From assembly GCF_052115485.1 (NCBI RefSeq), contig NZ_JBFRGU010000001.1, positions 682,001-746,000 of the forward strand: a DNA stretch of 64,000 nt, written 5' to 3'. Numbering within the stretch: the first letter of the stretch is position 1; the number at the start of each line of letters is the position of its first letter. The notes beneath the pieces were generated by a model, which was not told the DNA's origin, did no database searches, and saw nothing but the letters and a program-made list of their open reading frames with translations. Of this stretch, positions 17,431 through 26,913 are shown piece after piece. Made by a program: the position numbers and the translations under genes. Source of the stretch: Microvirga sp052115485. GTDB taxonomy: Bacteria; Pseudomonadota; Alphaproteobacteria; Rhizobiales; Beijerinckiaceae.

Positions 17431-17880
17431 ATGACCTCGACGGCCTCACCAAATTCGGCTTACGCGACCCTGCTTCTGCGCCTGTCGCTCGGCCTGATGT
17501 ATCTAGCCCACAGCGTTGTCTTGAAGCTGATGACGTTCACGCTCGCGGGCACCGCGCAGTACTTTCAGTCGCTCGGTCTGCCCGGCTGGCTCGCCTACGC
17601 CACGTTCTTCGCCGAAATGATCGGCGGAATTCTTCTTATCCTCGGCGTGCAAAGCCGTTGGGTCGCTTTGGCACTGATCCCGGTGCTGATCGGCGCATTT
17701 GGCGTCCACTCCGGGAATGGCTGGGTGTTTTCGGCCAACGGCGGCGGCTGGGAATATCCGCTTTATCTGATCGTTCTGTCCTTCGCGCAGGCCCTCTTGG
17801 GCGATGGGGCTTATGCCTTGAGCCCGTCGCGACCTCTTCCGTTCCGCTCACACGTCTCTCCCGTCGGGCGCACCGCCTGA
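17431..17880 (+). CDS. DoxX-family membrane protein
   Basis: 149 residues with four predicted membrane helices and the DoxX pattern: LLLRLSLGLMYLAHS, the FFAEMIGGILLILGVQSRW segment, and a GWEYPLYLIVLSFAQALLGDGAYAL end. DoxX proteins sit in the inner membrane and have been linked to thiol and oxidative stress systems. A GGAG site precedes the ATG. The GST gene follows after 22 bases, so the two probably form one MarR-controlled transcript. Confidence 0.87.
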   Translation: MTSTASPNSAYATLLLRLSLGLMYLAHSVVLKLMTFTLAGTAQYFQSLGLPGWLAYATFFAEMIGGILLILGVQSRWVALALIPVLIGAFGVHSGNGWVFSANGGGWEYPLYLIVLSFAQALLGDGAYALSPSRPLPFRSHVSPVGRTA

Positions 17881-17902
17881 TTCCCCTTCAAAGGAAATCC
17901 AA

Positions 17903-18517
17903 ATGAAGCTCTATTATACTCCCGGCGCCTGCTCGCTCGCGCCGCATATCGTCGCCCGCGAAGCCGGCCTTCCAATCACTCTCGTGAAAGTGGATCTCTC
18001 GAAGAATCTCACGGAGACTGGCGAGAACTTCCGCGCGATCAACCCGAAGGGCTACGTGCCCGCCATCGCTCTGAAGGATGGCTCCCTGCTCACGGAGGCA
18101 GCTGCGATCATCCAGTATCTCGCCGACCAGCAGCCCGGCGCAGGTCTCGCGCCCGCAAACGGCACGACGGAGCGCTATCGCCTGATCGAGTGGCTCACCT
18201 TCATCAGCTCCGAGATCCACAAGGGCTTCAGCTCGCTCTGGAATCCCGCGACGCCGGATTCCATGAAAGCCGCCGCGCAGGATCGTCTTGCCACGCGCTT
18301 CGCCTATCTCGACGAGACTTTGGCCAAGCGGCCGTTCCTGATGGGAGAGGCCTTCAGCATCGCGGACGCCTATCTCTTCACCGTCGTGAGTTGGACGAAC
18401 TTCCACGCCATCGACATCTCGTCCTTCAAGAACCTCAGCGCCTTTATGGCCCGCGTTGCCGCGCGCCCCAAGGTGCAAGAGGCGCTGGTGGCCGAAGGCC
18501 TGAAGCAGGCGGCTTAA
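17903..18517 (+). CDS. Glutathione S-transferase (beta-type, GstA-like)
   Basis: 204 residues. The thioredoxin-like N-terminal domain starts MKLYYTPGACSLAPHI, in which Cys10 is the beta-class cysteine, and includes NPKGYVPAI and the LTEAAAIIQYLAD glutathione-binding segment. A helical C-terminal domain contains FSIADAYLFTVVSW. It conjugates or reduces with glutathione in the cytoplasm. Good AAGGAAA ribosome site. Downstream of doxX in the MarR-controlled unit; a terminator follows. Confidence 0.92.
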   Translation: MKLYYTPGACSLAPHIVAREAGLPITLVKVDLSKNLTETGENFRAINPKGYVPAIALKDGSLLTEAAAIIQYLADQQPGAGLAPANGTTERYRLIEWLTFISSEIHKGFSSLWNPATPDSMKAAAQDRLATRFAYLDETLAKRPFLMGEAFSIADAYLFTVVSWTNFHAIDISSFKNLSAFMARVAARPKVQEALVAEGLKQAA

Positions 18518-18537
18518 TTCTCCTCTGTTCCAAATGA

Positions 18538-18567
18538 AAAAGGCCCCGGAGAAATCCGGGGCCTTTT
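18538..18567. terminator. Bidirectional terminator between gst and the RTX gene
   Basis: Perfect 13-base stem AAAAGGCCCCGGA (18538-18550) and TCCGGGGCCTTTT (18555-18567) with a GAAA loop. It serves gst on the plus strand and the RTX gene on the minus strand. Confidence 0.92.
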
Positions 18568-18593
18568 GAAGTCGAACGCGATCTATTCAAGCA

Positions 18594-20564
18594 TCACGCG
18601 ATGAAGAAATCGTGCGCCGTGAGCAGCGTGCCTACCTTCAGCTGAGCGAACTTGACGGCGGCATGCTTCGTGCCTGAGCCGTCCGCATCATAAGAGAGAG
18701 CGCCTGTCTTCTCGTTATAGACAATGCGGTCGCTTGCATCGTGAGCCTGTGAGCCGACCCAAAACGCCTTGTCGGACAACACGCCCTTCCGGAGCTTGCT
18801 GAACACTGCCTTCGACAGGCTGATCGTGTCCTCGTCGCTCTGGAAATCCAAGATCCGGTCCACATTGGTCCGCCCGAGTTTTGTGGTGAAGGCGAACACG
18901 TCGGCCCCGCCCTGGCCCGTGAGCTTGTCCATCCCGAGCCCGCCATTGAGCAGGTCGTCGCCCGTTCCGCCCTTCAACACATCCGCCTTCTTACCGCCGG
19001 TGAGGGTCAGGGACGAGAGCATCGGATACACGAGTGGAAGCTCGACAATGGGTCCCGGGATTTCTCCAGGTGGGATCGAGATCACGTCGGCAGCCACGTC
19101 GATGACGAAGCTGCGATCGATGGAGGCTCCATGCGGGTCGCTGGCGCGCACGGTGATGGTGATGTCGGCGTCGCGGTCGGTGAAAGCGCGGTCGACCAGA
19201 AGCTTGTTGCCGTGGATGCGGAAATGGCCACCGGGGTTGGAGACGAGGTGATAACCGAGCGCATCGCCATCGGGATCGACGCCACTCAAGGTAGCGACCA
19301 AAGTGCCGACAGGAGCATCGCCGTCCACAAGCCTGCTGCTGAGATCGACCGAGGTCGGCGCCCGGTTCGTCGTGCCGGCGAGCGCGATAGTGCGGTCGGA
19401 AAACTGGAGATATTCGATGCCGTTCAGCGTATCGATACCGTCGGTCATCGCGCCGACGATACCCCGATTGTCCGTTACGATGACGCTGCCGTTGGCTTGT
19501 TGAGAAATGGTGTAATCAGCAAACGAGCCGGAATAGGCGGCGATATCGACGCCCGCTCCACCGCGAATGTCGTCGCTCCCCTCTCCTCCATTGAGGATGT
19601 CGTCCCCGCCTTGGCCGTCGAGGGTGTCATTGCCGCGATTGCCGGTCAGCGTATTCTGCTGATCGTTGCCGGTGAAACGGTCCGAGAATACGCTTCCGAA
19701 AAGCGATTCGACATTGTGGATCGTATCCCAACTGTAGGCGCCGGTCTGCTGCCGCTCCGTGATACGCAGATCGACGCTGGTGCCAGGTGCATAATAGAAG
19801 ATCGTATCGTTGCCGCCGCCGCCATCGACGAAATTGACGTTCGCTCCGAGAGAGAAGGTTTCGTTGCCATCCCCTCCATAGGCGATGTCGTTTCCGGAGC
19901 TGAAGTAGACTGTTCCCGTCAAAGTCCCGCCGCGCCCATCGTAAATATTGGTCGGTGGCCCGGCAGGCTCGACCCAAGCCCTGCCGCCGAGAAAAACGTC
20001 GCCGATAATGTGGCCTGTATTGACGACAGTATTCGACCCATACATCAAGCCCGTGATCGCCCTTCCGTCACTTTGGATCAGGCCGGTATTAACGATTTTC
20101 AGTTGGTCCGTACGCTCTTCGAATCCGTATGAGTCGAAATTAATGCCTTCGACGCCTGAGATGGTCCCTACGTTGAGGATCGTCGCGTTAGGATCGAAAA
20201 CTTTCACGCCCACGCCTTCTTCAGTCTCGATCCTTCCCAAGTTCGTCAAGGTGCTGGAAGGTGAACCAGGCCTGTTCTCGTAGATATCGATCGCCGAGTA
20301 GTAGCCCTTGACCGAGCCCGTCAGGCCGATCGTGATGGCGCCACTGGTCAATATGCCTGTGCCGTGTTGGCTCAGCACGTTCCCGTCGATCAGCAGGGTC
20401 GTGCCAAAATGACCGACTATTCCGTGAGCCTCGATCCCATAGGCTTCGATGCTAGCCCCCGCGGCAAGAATGACAGTATCGCTCTCCTCGAGCCGGAGGG
20501 CATGCTGAAAATCCGCGTAGGCAGGAGGCAATGGCCTTGAGGCGTCGATGATATGGATAGACAT
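18594..20564 (-). CDS. RTX-type secreted calcium-binding protein with cadherin-like domain
   Basis: 656 residues, no Sec signal. The N-terminal ~230 residues are beta-rich and resemble autotransporter-type repeats (VVNTGHIIGDVF). Nonapeptide RTX repeats lie near residues 310-350 (GNDTLDGQGGDDILNGGEGSDD) and again near 535-560 (GGTGDDLLNGGLGMDKL). Between them is a cadherin-like domain (SGVDPDGDALGYHLVSNPGG). The C-terminus ends in LLTAHDFFIA, a typical uncleaved type I secretion signal. Probably exported by an HlyB/D-type system, none of which is in the window. A decayed paralogous 3' end lies just upstream. Confidence 0.87.
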   Translation of the reverse strand: MSIHIIDASRPLPPAYADFQHALRLEESDTVILAAGASIEAYGIEAHGIVGHFGTTLLIDGNVLSQHGTGILTSGAITIGLTGSVKGYYSAIDIYENRPGSPSSTLTNLGRIETEEGVGVKVFDPNATILNVGTISGVEGINFDSYGFEERTDQLKIVNTGLIQSDGRAITGLMYGSNTVVNTGHIIGDVFLGGRAWVEPAGPPTNIYDGRGGTLTGTVYFSSGNDIAYGGDGNETFSLGANVNFVDGGGGNDTIFYYAPGTSVDLRITERQQTGAYSWDTIHNVESLFGSVFSDRFTGNDQQNTLTGNRGNDTLDGQGGDDILNGGEGSDDIRGGAGVDIAAYSGSFADYTISQQANGSVIVTDNRGIVGAMTDGIDTLNGIEYLQFSDRTIALAGTTNRAPTSVDLSSRLVDGDAPVGTLVATLSGVDPDGDALGYHLVSNPGGHFRIHGNKLLVDRAFTDRDADITITVRASDPHGASIDRSFVIDVAADVISIPPGEIPGPIVELPLVYPMLSSLTLTGGKKADVLKGGTGDDLLNGGLGMDKLTGQGGADVFAFTTKLGRTNVDRILDFQSDEDTISLSKAVFSKLRKGVLSDKAFWVGSQAHDASDRIVYNEKTGALSYDADGSGTKHAAVKFAQLKVGTLLTAHDFFIA

Positions 20565-20645
20565 TCGGGATCCTCGCTTCAGAGTGTTTTCCTATGTTAT
20601 AAAGTAATATTTGTCAAAATACCCCCCCGTAATCGCAACAAAAAA

Positions 20646-20665
20646 CCCCGGAGTCTCCTCCGGGG
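20646..20665 (-). terminator. Terminator belonging to the RTX gene remnant
   Basis: Eight-base stem CCCCGGAG (20646-20653) and CTCCGGGG (20658-20665), with a T run on the minus strand. Its place after the remnant stop matches the terminator after the intact RTX gene. Confidence 0.8.
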
Positions 20666-20694
20666 CTTCTTAATGAACCTGCTCTATTCGGGCA

Positions 20695-20751
20695 TCACAC
20701 AATGAAGACATCATCGGCCATCAGCAGCGTCTTCGCTTTGAGCTGAGCGAA
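20695..20751 (-). pseudogene. Remnant 3' end of a second RTX-type gene
   Basis: The minus strand encodes FAQLKAKTLLMADDVFIV and then a stop at 20695. This aligns with the last 18 residues of the intact RTX protein (FAQLKVGTLLTAHDFFIA). Flanking bases beyond the stop are also alike, including the CTATTC and GCATCAC words and the GC-rich terminator. No upstream RTX coding sequence survives above about 20757. It is therefore the tail of a deleted tandem copy, in the same orientation as the intact gene. Confidence 0.75.
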
Positions 20752-20910
20752 AATCCTGATGTGACTACTTTCATATTAATGATATTTAATTTCATTGCCA
20801 GTGACAAAGCACATTGCGTAAACAGGAGTGCCGCATACGGGGAGGTCGAGGCTCTTGCGAGCAGGACATCCTCTAGCCTTCCGGCCCATACTTTCCCTTT
20901 GGACAACAAA

Positions 20911-20930
20911 AAGCCCCGGAATCCGGGCTT
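20911..20930 (-). terminator. Probable terminator of the FUSC gene
   Basis: AAGCCCCGG and CCGGGCTT form a short, slightly bulged hairpin with CTTTTTGTTG following on the minus strand. It lies about 155 bases past the FUSC stop. The rest of 20565-21083 holds the RTX remnant, its terminator and the promoter region of the intact RTX gene, and nothing else I can identify. Confidence 0.55.
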
Positions 20931-21083
20931 GTTCATTTCTGACGGAAGCGCCACCAAATCTAGCGGCCGCGATCTCCTCGCATGGCTTTCACGGCGTGCT
21001 AGAAGAGCTCGGCTATTCGGTCGAGGACTGAGAGATGACCGTCGTCGCTTCGGCGATGTCGGGTGCGCACAGCGAGGGCTTGC

Positions 21084-22280
21084 CTATCTCGTCTCCACGT
21101 CGAGACGACTTCCGAATCCCATGTCACCCGCACGCTCGATGAGATCGTCGAGGTCCTGCCGGAACTGCTCGAAGCCGAACTGCAAGGCATAGAGTCGCCC
21201 AACCGTGTCGCCAGGCAGTTCATCGATCAGGTGCTCCGTCCGCAACGCATCCATCTCTTTCACGTACGCGGACAGGCCTGCAACGAAAGCATCGGATGTC
21301 GGAGGCGGGGCACGCTTTTGCAGCGCATCGCCAAGCTCGCTCAAGAGCGCGTTAGCACTATCACGGATCACAAGGATGGAAGATTTGAGCCGATCGCGAA
21401 CCGCGTCCGGCAGCGGCCCTGATGCCGCCCGCCCAATCATCACGAAATCATGCCGAACGCGATACAGCGTGCGCACCAACGGCTCCGGGTCCGGTGCGTC
21501 GGTCAAATGCGCCTTACGTTCGCGCGATGCTTCGTCAGCTGCGGTCTCGACCTGCTTCAAACTGGCGCGAATGCTTGCATGAAGAGACGCTACACCGGCG
21601 GAACCATTCGGCTCGACGATGAGCGCATTCATCAAAGCGGTCATGAGCCGAGCGTTCAAACGCAACACCTGCGCCGCCGACTCCGTCAGCAACGTATGCG
21701 CCCGCGCGGGCAGTACGAACAAAGCGACGACAACACCGACCACGTTGCCGAGAGTGATTTCGAGAACACGCTCGATGGCCGATGCGAACGGGCCCAACGA
21801 CTGCCCGGATGCAGAGAGAAGCACGATCAAGGCCGTGATCGGCGCCACGCGGAAACTCGCCTTGATCGATGCGAGCAGCGCAAGCGGCGCGAGTGCGACG
21901 ACGACTGCGGCCCCGAGTTGTACGACTGAACCGTGAGGAACGAGGGCCGCCACGAGTGCCCCGTAGATCGCGCCTGCAAAAGTTCCGAGGAACCGGTCGA
22001 TTGCCGCCTTGATGGAACCTCCAACACTCGCCTGCATGACGATGACGGCGGTAATCACGGCCCAGTAGCCTTGAGTCAAAGAAAACCCATGAGCCAAAAC
22101 GAAGGCGATGCCGCCAGCGATTGTGATGCGAAACGCCAGGCGAAGCTCCGCACGGCGGTTCGACACCCAGTCCCGAAATTGCGATGCCACCGGCAATGCC
22201 ACCTCGTCCCTACTCGTCGGGTTACGCGCGAGCGTGTCCGCACCCTTTATCAGTAATGGTTCGCCCGGTCGCCAAGGCAA
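21084..22280 (-). CDS. FUSC-family inner-membrane protein (aromatic acid exporter-like)
   Basis: 398 residues. Six hydrophobic helices in the N-terminal half (AFRITIAGGIAFVLAHGF, YWAVITAVIVMQASVGGSI, FAGAIYGALVAALV and others) followed by a long cytoplasmic helical region with coiled-coil character. The QGYWAVITAVIVMQ motif is typical of the FUSC/AaeB group, which exports aromatic acids or other toxic organics. The start is unsure: 22280 is a TTG without a clear ribosome site; a GTG at 22202 preceded by AGGGACGAG is a good alternative. Confidence 0.82.
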   Translation of the reverse strand: MPWRPGEPLLIKGADTLARNPTSRDEVALPVASQFRDWVSNRRAELRLAFRITIAGGIAFVLAHGFSLTQGYWAVITAVIVMQASVGGSIKAAIDRFLGTFAGAIYGALVAALVPHGSVVQLGAAVVVALAPLALLASIKASFRVAPITALIVLLSASGQSLGPFASAIERVLEITLGNVVGVVVALFVLPARAHTLLTESAAQVLRLNARLMTALMNALIVEPNGSAGVASLHASIRASLKQVETAADEASRERKAHLTDAPDPEPLVRTLYRVRHDFVMIGRAASGPLPDAVRDRLKSSILVIRDSANALLSELGDALQKRAPPPTSDAFVAGLSAYVKEMDALRTEHLIDELPGDTVGRLYALQFGFEQFRQDLDDLIERAGDMGFGSRLDVETR

Positions 22281-22307
22281 GCGCCGAGAAATCTGAAAGC
22301 GTGAAAT

Positions 22308-22335
22308 GAAAAAGGCCCCGGATCGCTCCGGGGCC
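22308..22335 (-). terminator. Terminator of groES-groL
   Basis: Nine-base stem GGCCCCGGA (22314-22322) and TCCGGGGCC (22327-22335), TCGC loop, and TTTTTCATTT on the minus strand. Confidence 0.88.
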
Positions 22336-22366
22336 TCATCGTATCAAGCAGTGCGCTTGGACTTAC

Positions 22367-22418
22367 GGACTTCTTAGAAGTCCATGCCGCCCCTCAAGTC
22401 CGACTTGCCGGACTTGAG
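22367..22418. repeat. Duplicated groL 3' tail plus perfect inverted repeat
   Basis: A 26-base direct repeat occurs at 22367-22392 and, exactly 80 bases later, at 22447-22472. The second copy is the real groL end (Gly-Gly-Met-Asp-Phe-stop on the minus strand); the first is non-coding. Next to the first copy, CTCAAGTCCG (22393-22402) and CGGACTTGAG (22409-22418) form a perfect ten-base stem with a six-base loop. All lie in the groL 3' untranslated region. Confidence 0.85.
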
Positions 22419-22453
22419 TATCCTTGAGTGATGGGCGGTTTTACTTGGACTTC

Positions 22454-24088
<1,635 letters not shown>

Positions 24089-24175
24089 TGGGCTTTTCCT
24101 TTTCAGTTCTTCCTGATCCCCTCGGGCGGCAAAGCGGCCGTGCGGGATGGTCGAGTTCCTGGATAATTCGGAAGG

Positions 24176-24207
24176 ACGGTTACTTGCCGATACGGTTACT
24201 TGCCGAT
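24176..24207. repeat. Tandem 16-base duplication at the groES 3' end
   Basis: ACGGTTACTTGCCGAT occurs twice without a gap (24176-24191 and 24192-24207). The upper copy includes the real groES stop at 24196-24198 and its last codons (Ile-Gly-Lys); the lower copy repeats Ile-Gly-Lys-stop in the intergenic region. Confidence 0.9.
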
Positions 24208-24486
24208 CACGCCCATGATGTCGGATTCCTTCATGATGAGGACATCCTGACCATCGAGCTTCACTTCCGTGCCGGACCACTTGCCGAACAGCACGCGGTC
24301 ACCCTTCTTGACGTCGAGCGGAACGAGCTTGCCGTTCTCGTCGCGAGCGCCGGAGCCGACGGCGACGATCTCGCCCTCTTGCGGCTTTTCCTTAGCGGAA
24401 TCCGGAATAATGATGCCGCCCTTCGTCTTCTCTTCGCTATCCAGGCGACGGACGACGACGCGGTCGTGCAGCGGACGGAATTTCAT
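24196..24486 (-). CDS. groES: Co-chaperonin GroES
   Basis: Seven-fold ring lid of GroEL, 96 residues: MKFRPLHDRVVVRRL, the mobile-loop region EEKTKGGIIIPDSAKEKPQEG (read in two parts) and VLFGKWSGTEVKLDG. The ATG at 24486 follows a GAGGAAG ribosome site. First gene of the groES-groL operon, with a CIRCE operator at 24547-24573 and a promoter just beyond. Confidence 0.98.
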   Translation of the reverse strand: MKFRPLHDRVVVRRLDSEEKTKGGIIIPDSAKEKPQEGEIVAVGSGARDENGKLVPLDVKKGDRVLFGKWSGTEVKLDGQDVLIMKESDIMGVIGK

Positions 24487-24546
24487 GAAACTTCCTCTTT
24501 GACAAATGGCGCAGCCACCCATGGCCGCGTCCAGTTCCCTACGCTG

Positions 24547-24573
24547 TTAGCACTGTCATGCATCGAGTGCCAA
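24547..24573. promoter_or_regulatory. CIRCE operator for HrcA
   Basis: TTAGCACTG, nine bases, GAGTGCCAA. This matches the CIRCE consensus TTAGCACTC-N9-GAGTGCTAA with two mismatches and the exact spacer. It lies 61 bases upstream of the groES start. HrcA is known to repress groESL at such sites; hrcA is not in the window. Confidence 0.9.
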
Positions 24574-24584
24574 CGCTTGTCGCG

Positions 24585-24612
24585 AGATAAGGAGCCCCCC
24601 GGGACGAGTCAA
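24585..24612 (-). promoter_or_regulatory. Predicted groES promoter
   Basis: On the minus strand TTGACT (24612-24607) and TTATCT (24590-24585) are 16 bases apart. The transcription start would fall near 24578, so CIRCE covers the start region. Confidence 0.55.
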
Positions 24613-24691
24613 GGTTTGGGACGGACGGGAATGAGCGAAAAAATTCAGGCCTTTCTGGGACTGAAAATTTTCTCTTCTCCTCCAGAGACTT

Positions 24692-24835
24692 AGAGTTTTA
24701 TCGTTTCAGATTGAAACGATCAAACTCTCGATTCTTTCGATGCCGCATGATCCGGGCGAACAACCGGATTCCACTTGTTCTGCCGCATGATCCGGGCGAA
24801 CAACCAGTTTCCACTTGTTCTGATCATGCTCCTAG
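24692..24835. repeat. GATC-type palindromic repeat, copy B, with 40-base internal tandem duplication
   Basis: Left palindrome (24692-24727): AGAGTTTTATCGTTTCA and TTGAAACGATCAAACTCT. A 40-base unit starting TGCCGCATGATCCGGGCGAA is present twice, at 24741-24780 and 24781-24820, with three base differences, followed by the usual TGATCATGCTC-CTAG end. The final CTA gives the stop codon (TAG on the minus strand) of the neighbouring EamA gene. Confidence 0.9.
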
Positions 24836-25677
24836 CGCCGGGACGTGATCGCTGCCGCCACGACGATGAGGGCGCCTCCGCCCAGGGTCGCCCAGGTCGG
24901 CACTTCGCTGAAGACACCGTAGCCGATCAACGCCGCCCAGATCAGGGCGGTATATTCCAAAGGCGCGAGACGGGCGGCCGGCGCCTTGGCATAGGCGCTC
25001 GCCATCAGCATGTGACCGGCAACACCGAGCGAGCCCATGGTCAGGAACCAGCCTAGATCGGTCCAGTCGAGGGGTTGCCAGACATAGAAGGCGAAAGGTG
25101 CGGACAGGATCATCGGCCCTACCGCCTGGAAAAAGACGATATGGATGAACTTGTCCCGTTGGGCACGCTGGCGCAGCAGCACGATGCTGAAGGCATAGGT
25201 GATCGCCGACAGAAGGGCCGCGGCCACGCCGCTCCAGGAGCGCACCGCACCCGCCTCGCCCGTCTGGCCGAATACGACAATGAGTGTGCCGCCGAAGCCG
25301 ACGACAAGCGCACCGACAATACGCCCGTCGATCCGCTCCTTGAGCAAGACGAGGCCGAGAAACGCGATGAACATCGGTGCAAGGAATGAAAGGACGAGCG
25401 TCTCAGCGAGTGGCAGTTCACCGAGCGCATAGAAGAACGCGATGGCCGTCAAAACAGCCACCACCGAACGCATGGCATTAGCGATAACCGTATCGCGGGA
25501 TGGCCAACCGGGGCGCATGGCCGCGAACACGCAGCTCGCGACGATGCTTCCGCAAGCGAAGCGCAGAAACACGATCTGAAGCGTCGGATAGGACGCGTGC
25601 ATCCCCTTGATGATCGCGTCCATGAAAGACAGGAGCGCGATGGATGCCGCCATCCGAGCGATGGGACCGAACTGCAT
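24832..25677 (-). CDS. EamA/DMT-superfamily permease
   Basis: 281 residues, ten predicted membrane helices in two EamA repeats (IARMAASIALLSFMDAIIKG; ALLSAITYAFSIVLLRQRA). LAETLVLSFLAPMFIAFLGL and LAPLEYTALIWAALIGYGVF are the paired conserved ends. Inner-membrane exporter of small metabolites; substrate unknown. I chose the ATG at 25677; the frame runs to 26148 but that part overlaps the divergent transpeptidase. Its stop codon lies in the last bases of a dispersed repeat, which hints that the C-terminus was altered when the repeat arrived. Confidence 0.85.
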   Translation of the reverse strand: MQFGPIARMAASIALLSFMDAIIKGMHASYPTLQIVFLRFACGSIVASCVFAAMRPGWPSRDTVIANAMRSVVAVLTAIAFFYALGELPLAETLVLSFLAPMFIAFLGLVLLKERIDGRIVGALVVGFGGTLIVVFGQTGEAGAVRSWSGVAAALLSAITYAFSIVLLRQRAQRDKFIHIVFFQAVGPMILSAPFAFYVWQPLDWTDLGWFLTMGSLGVAGHMLMASAYAKAPAARLAPLEYTALIWAALIGYGVFSEVPTWATLGGGALIVVAAAITSRR

Positions 25678-25896
25678 GGGAGGTCTCGACGTTGACGTGG
25701 CGCGGGCTCCGGATCGGACCGCGCGATGAGCGAAGGTTGCTCTTACAGTATGTGCGTGGCGTCGGCATCCGGAGTTTGTGGCGTTTCGACTGGAAAATGA
25801 GCGGAAGCGAAGCCTTTCGCCCCACATCAGCCGATCTCCGGAGCGAAAATCGCAACCTTCAAAGCAATTTCGAACAGAACTTGCACAGGTGCATCG

Positions 25897-26715
25897 ATGC
25901 GCGCGCTCCTTGTCCCCTCCGCCATTCTTCTCATATCGCTGCTTCCTTCCTCCGTTCTGGCGCAGGACCAGCGTGGAGCCTACGGGTTGCCGCGCGATGC
26001 CTATGGCAACATTCTGGTCGTCCCAGGCTCCGGGCAAGCGCGAGGCTATGTGGATGAGAGCACCTTGAACGGCTATTCCCGCGCTCCGCGCCCGGCCGCT
26101 CGCTCTTATTATTATCAAGCGCAACCTGGCTATATGTATCAGTCTCAACCCATCGACCCACTGGTGGGATATCCCTATGAATCGCCGACGACAGCGCGCC
26201 CTGCCAGCAACGCTGTCTCGCTTCCATCAGGAAACGATCTTGGCGATACACGTAGTCCAAGCTACGGAATCGGGTCGGAATACCGTCGCCAGACGGTGAA
26301 CTATCGCGGCGGAGAGCAGCCGGGCACGATCATCATCGATACACCCACAAGACATCTCTATCTCATCCAGGACGGTGGGCGCGCGATCCGCTACGGCATC
26401 GGCGTCGGACGACCGGGTTTCGAATGGGCCGGGCGCAAGACGGTGAGCGCGAAACGGGAATGGCCGGATTGGTATCCTCCCAAGGAAATGCTGAAGCGCC
26501 GCCCCGATCTGCCCGAACACATGGACGGCGGCCTCGACAATCCGCTCGGCGCGCGGGCGCTTTATCTCGGCTCGACTCTCTACCGCATCCACGGCACCAA
26601 CGAGCCTGATACGATCGGGCATGCGGTCTCATCGGGTTGTATTCGCATGCTCAACCGCGACGTGATCGATCTCTACAATCGCGTGCCGGTGGGCGCTCCA
26701 GTCGTGGTGATCTGA
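25897..26715 (+). CDS. Periplasmic L,D-transpeptidase (YkuD/ErfK family)
   Basis: 272 residues. A signal peptide ends at VLAQ; a Tyr/Pro-rich linker spans about 25-140. The YkuD domain starts with PGTIIIDTPTRHLYLIQDGG and ends with the catalytic HG (His232) and SSGCIRM (Cys248) motif. It forms 3-3 peptidoglycan cross-links or attaches proteins to peptidoglycan in the periplasm. Divergent from the EamA gene. Confidence 0.92.
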   Translation: MRALLVPSAILLISLLPSSVLAQDQRGAYGLPRDAYGNILVVPGSGQARGYVDESTLNGYSRAPRPAARSYYYQAQPGYMYQSQPIDPLVGYPYESPTTARPASNAVSLPSGNDLGDTRSPSYGIGSEYRRQTVNYRGGEQPGTIIIDTPTRHLYLIQDGGRAIRYGIGVGRPGFEWAGRKTVSAKREWPDWYPPKEMLKRRPDLPEHMDGGLDNPLGARALYLGSTLYRIHGTNEPDTIGHAVSSGCIRMLNRDVIDLYNRVPVGAPVVVI

Positions 26716-26727
26716 GCCTCGCAGTCT

Positions 26728-26913
26728 TTAGCGCTGGCCCTTGGGACCCGGCGTGACTTCGATGTTCTTATCGGAAATGATCTGGCTGGCCGGAGGTACA
26801 CGGGTCACTTTCGGAGGGTCGCTCGCGGGAAACGTATCCTCCAATTCCCGATCGAGTTCCCGATCAAGCGCCTCGCGCCGTTCCTCTTCGGCAGTCTTTC
26901 TCGGCTGTTTCAT
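26728..26913 (-). CDS. Small protein with DTFPASDPP motif
   Basis: 61 residues, charged: MKQPRKTAEEERREALDRE, a Glu/Arg helix, then LEDTFPASDPPKVTRVPPA. This EDTFPASDPP motif recurs in small uncharacterised proteins of Hyphomicrobiales. A GAGGGG site upstream favours the ATG at 26913 over the longer 86-residue frame. It is convergent with and close to the transpeptidase gene. Function unknown. Confidence 0.7.
   Translation of the reverse strand: MKQPRKTAEEERREALDRELDRELEDTFPASDPPKVTRVPPASQIISDKNIEVTPGPKGQR

Noticed and set aside
20721..20957. 78-codon minus-strand frame upstream of the RTX gene
   Set aside because: Runs through the RTX remnant in another frame and across a terminator; not a gene.
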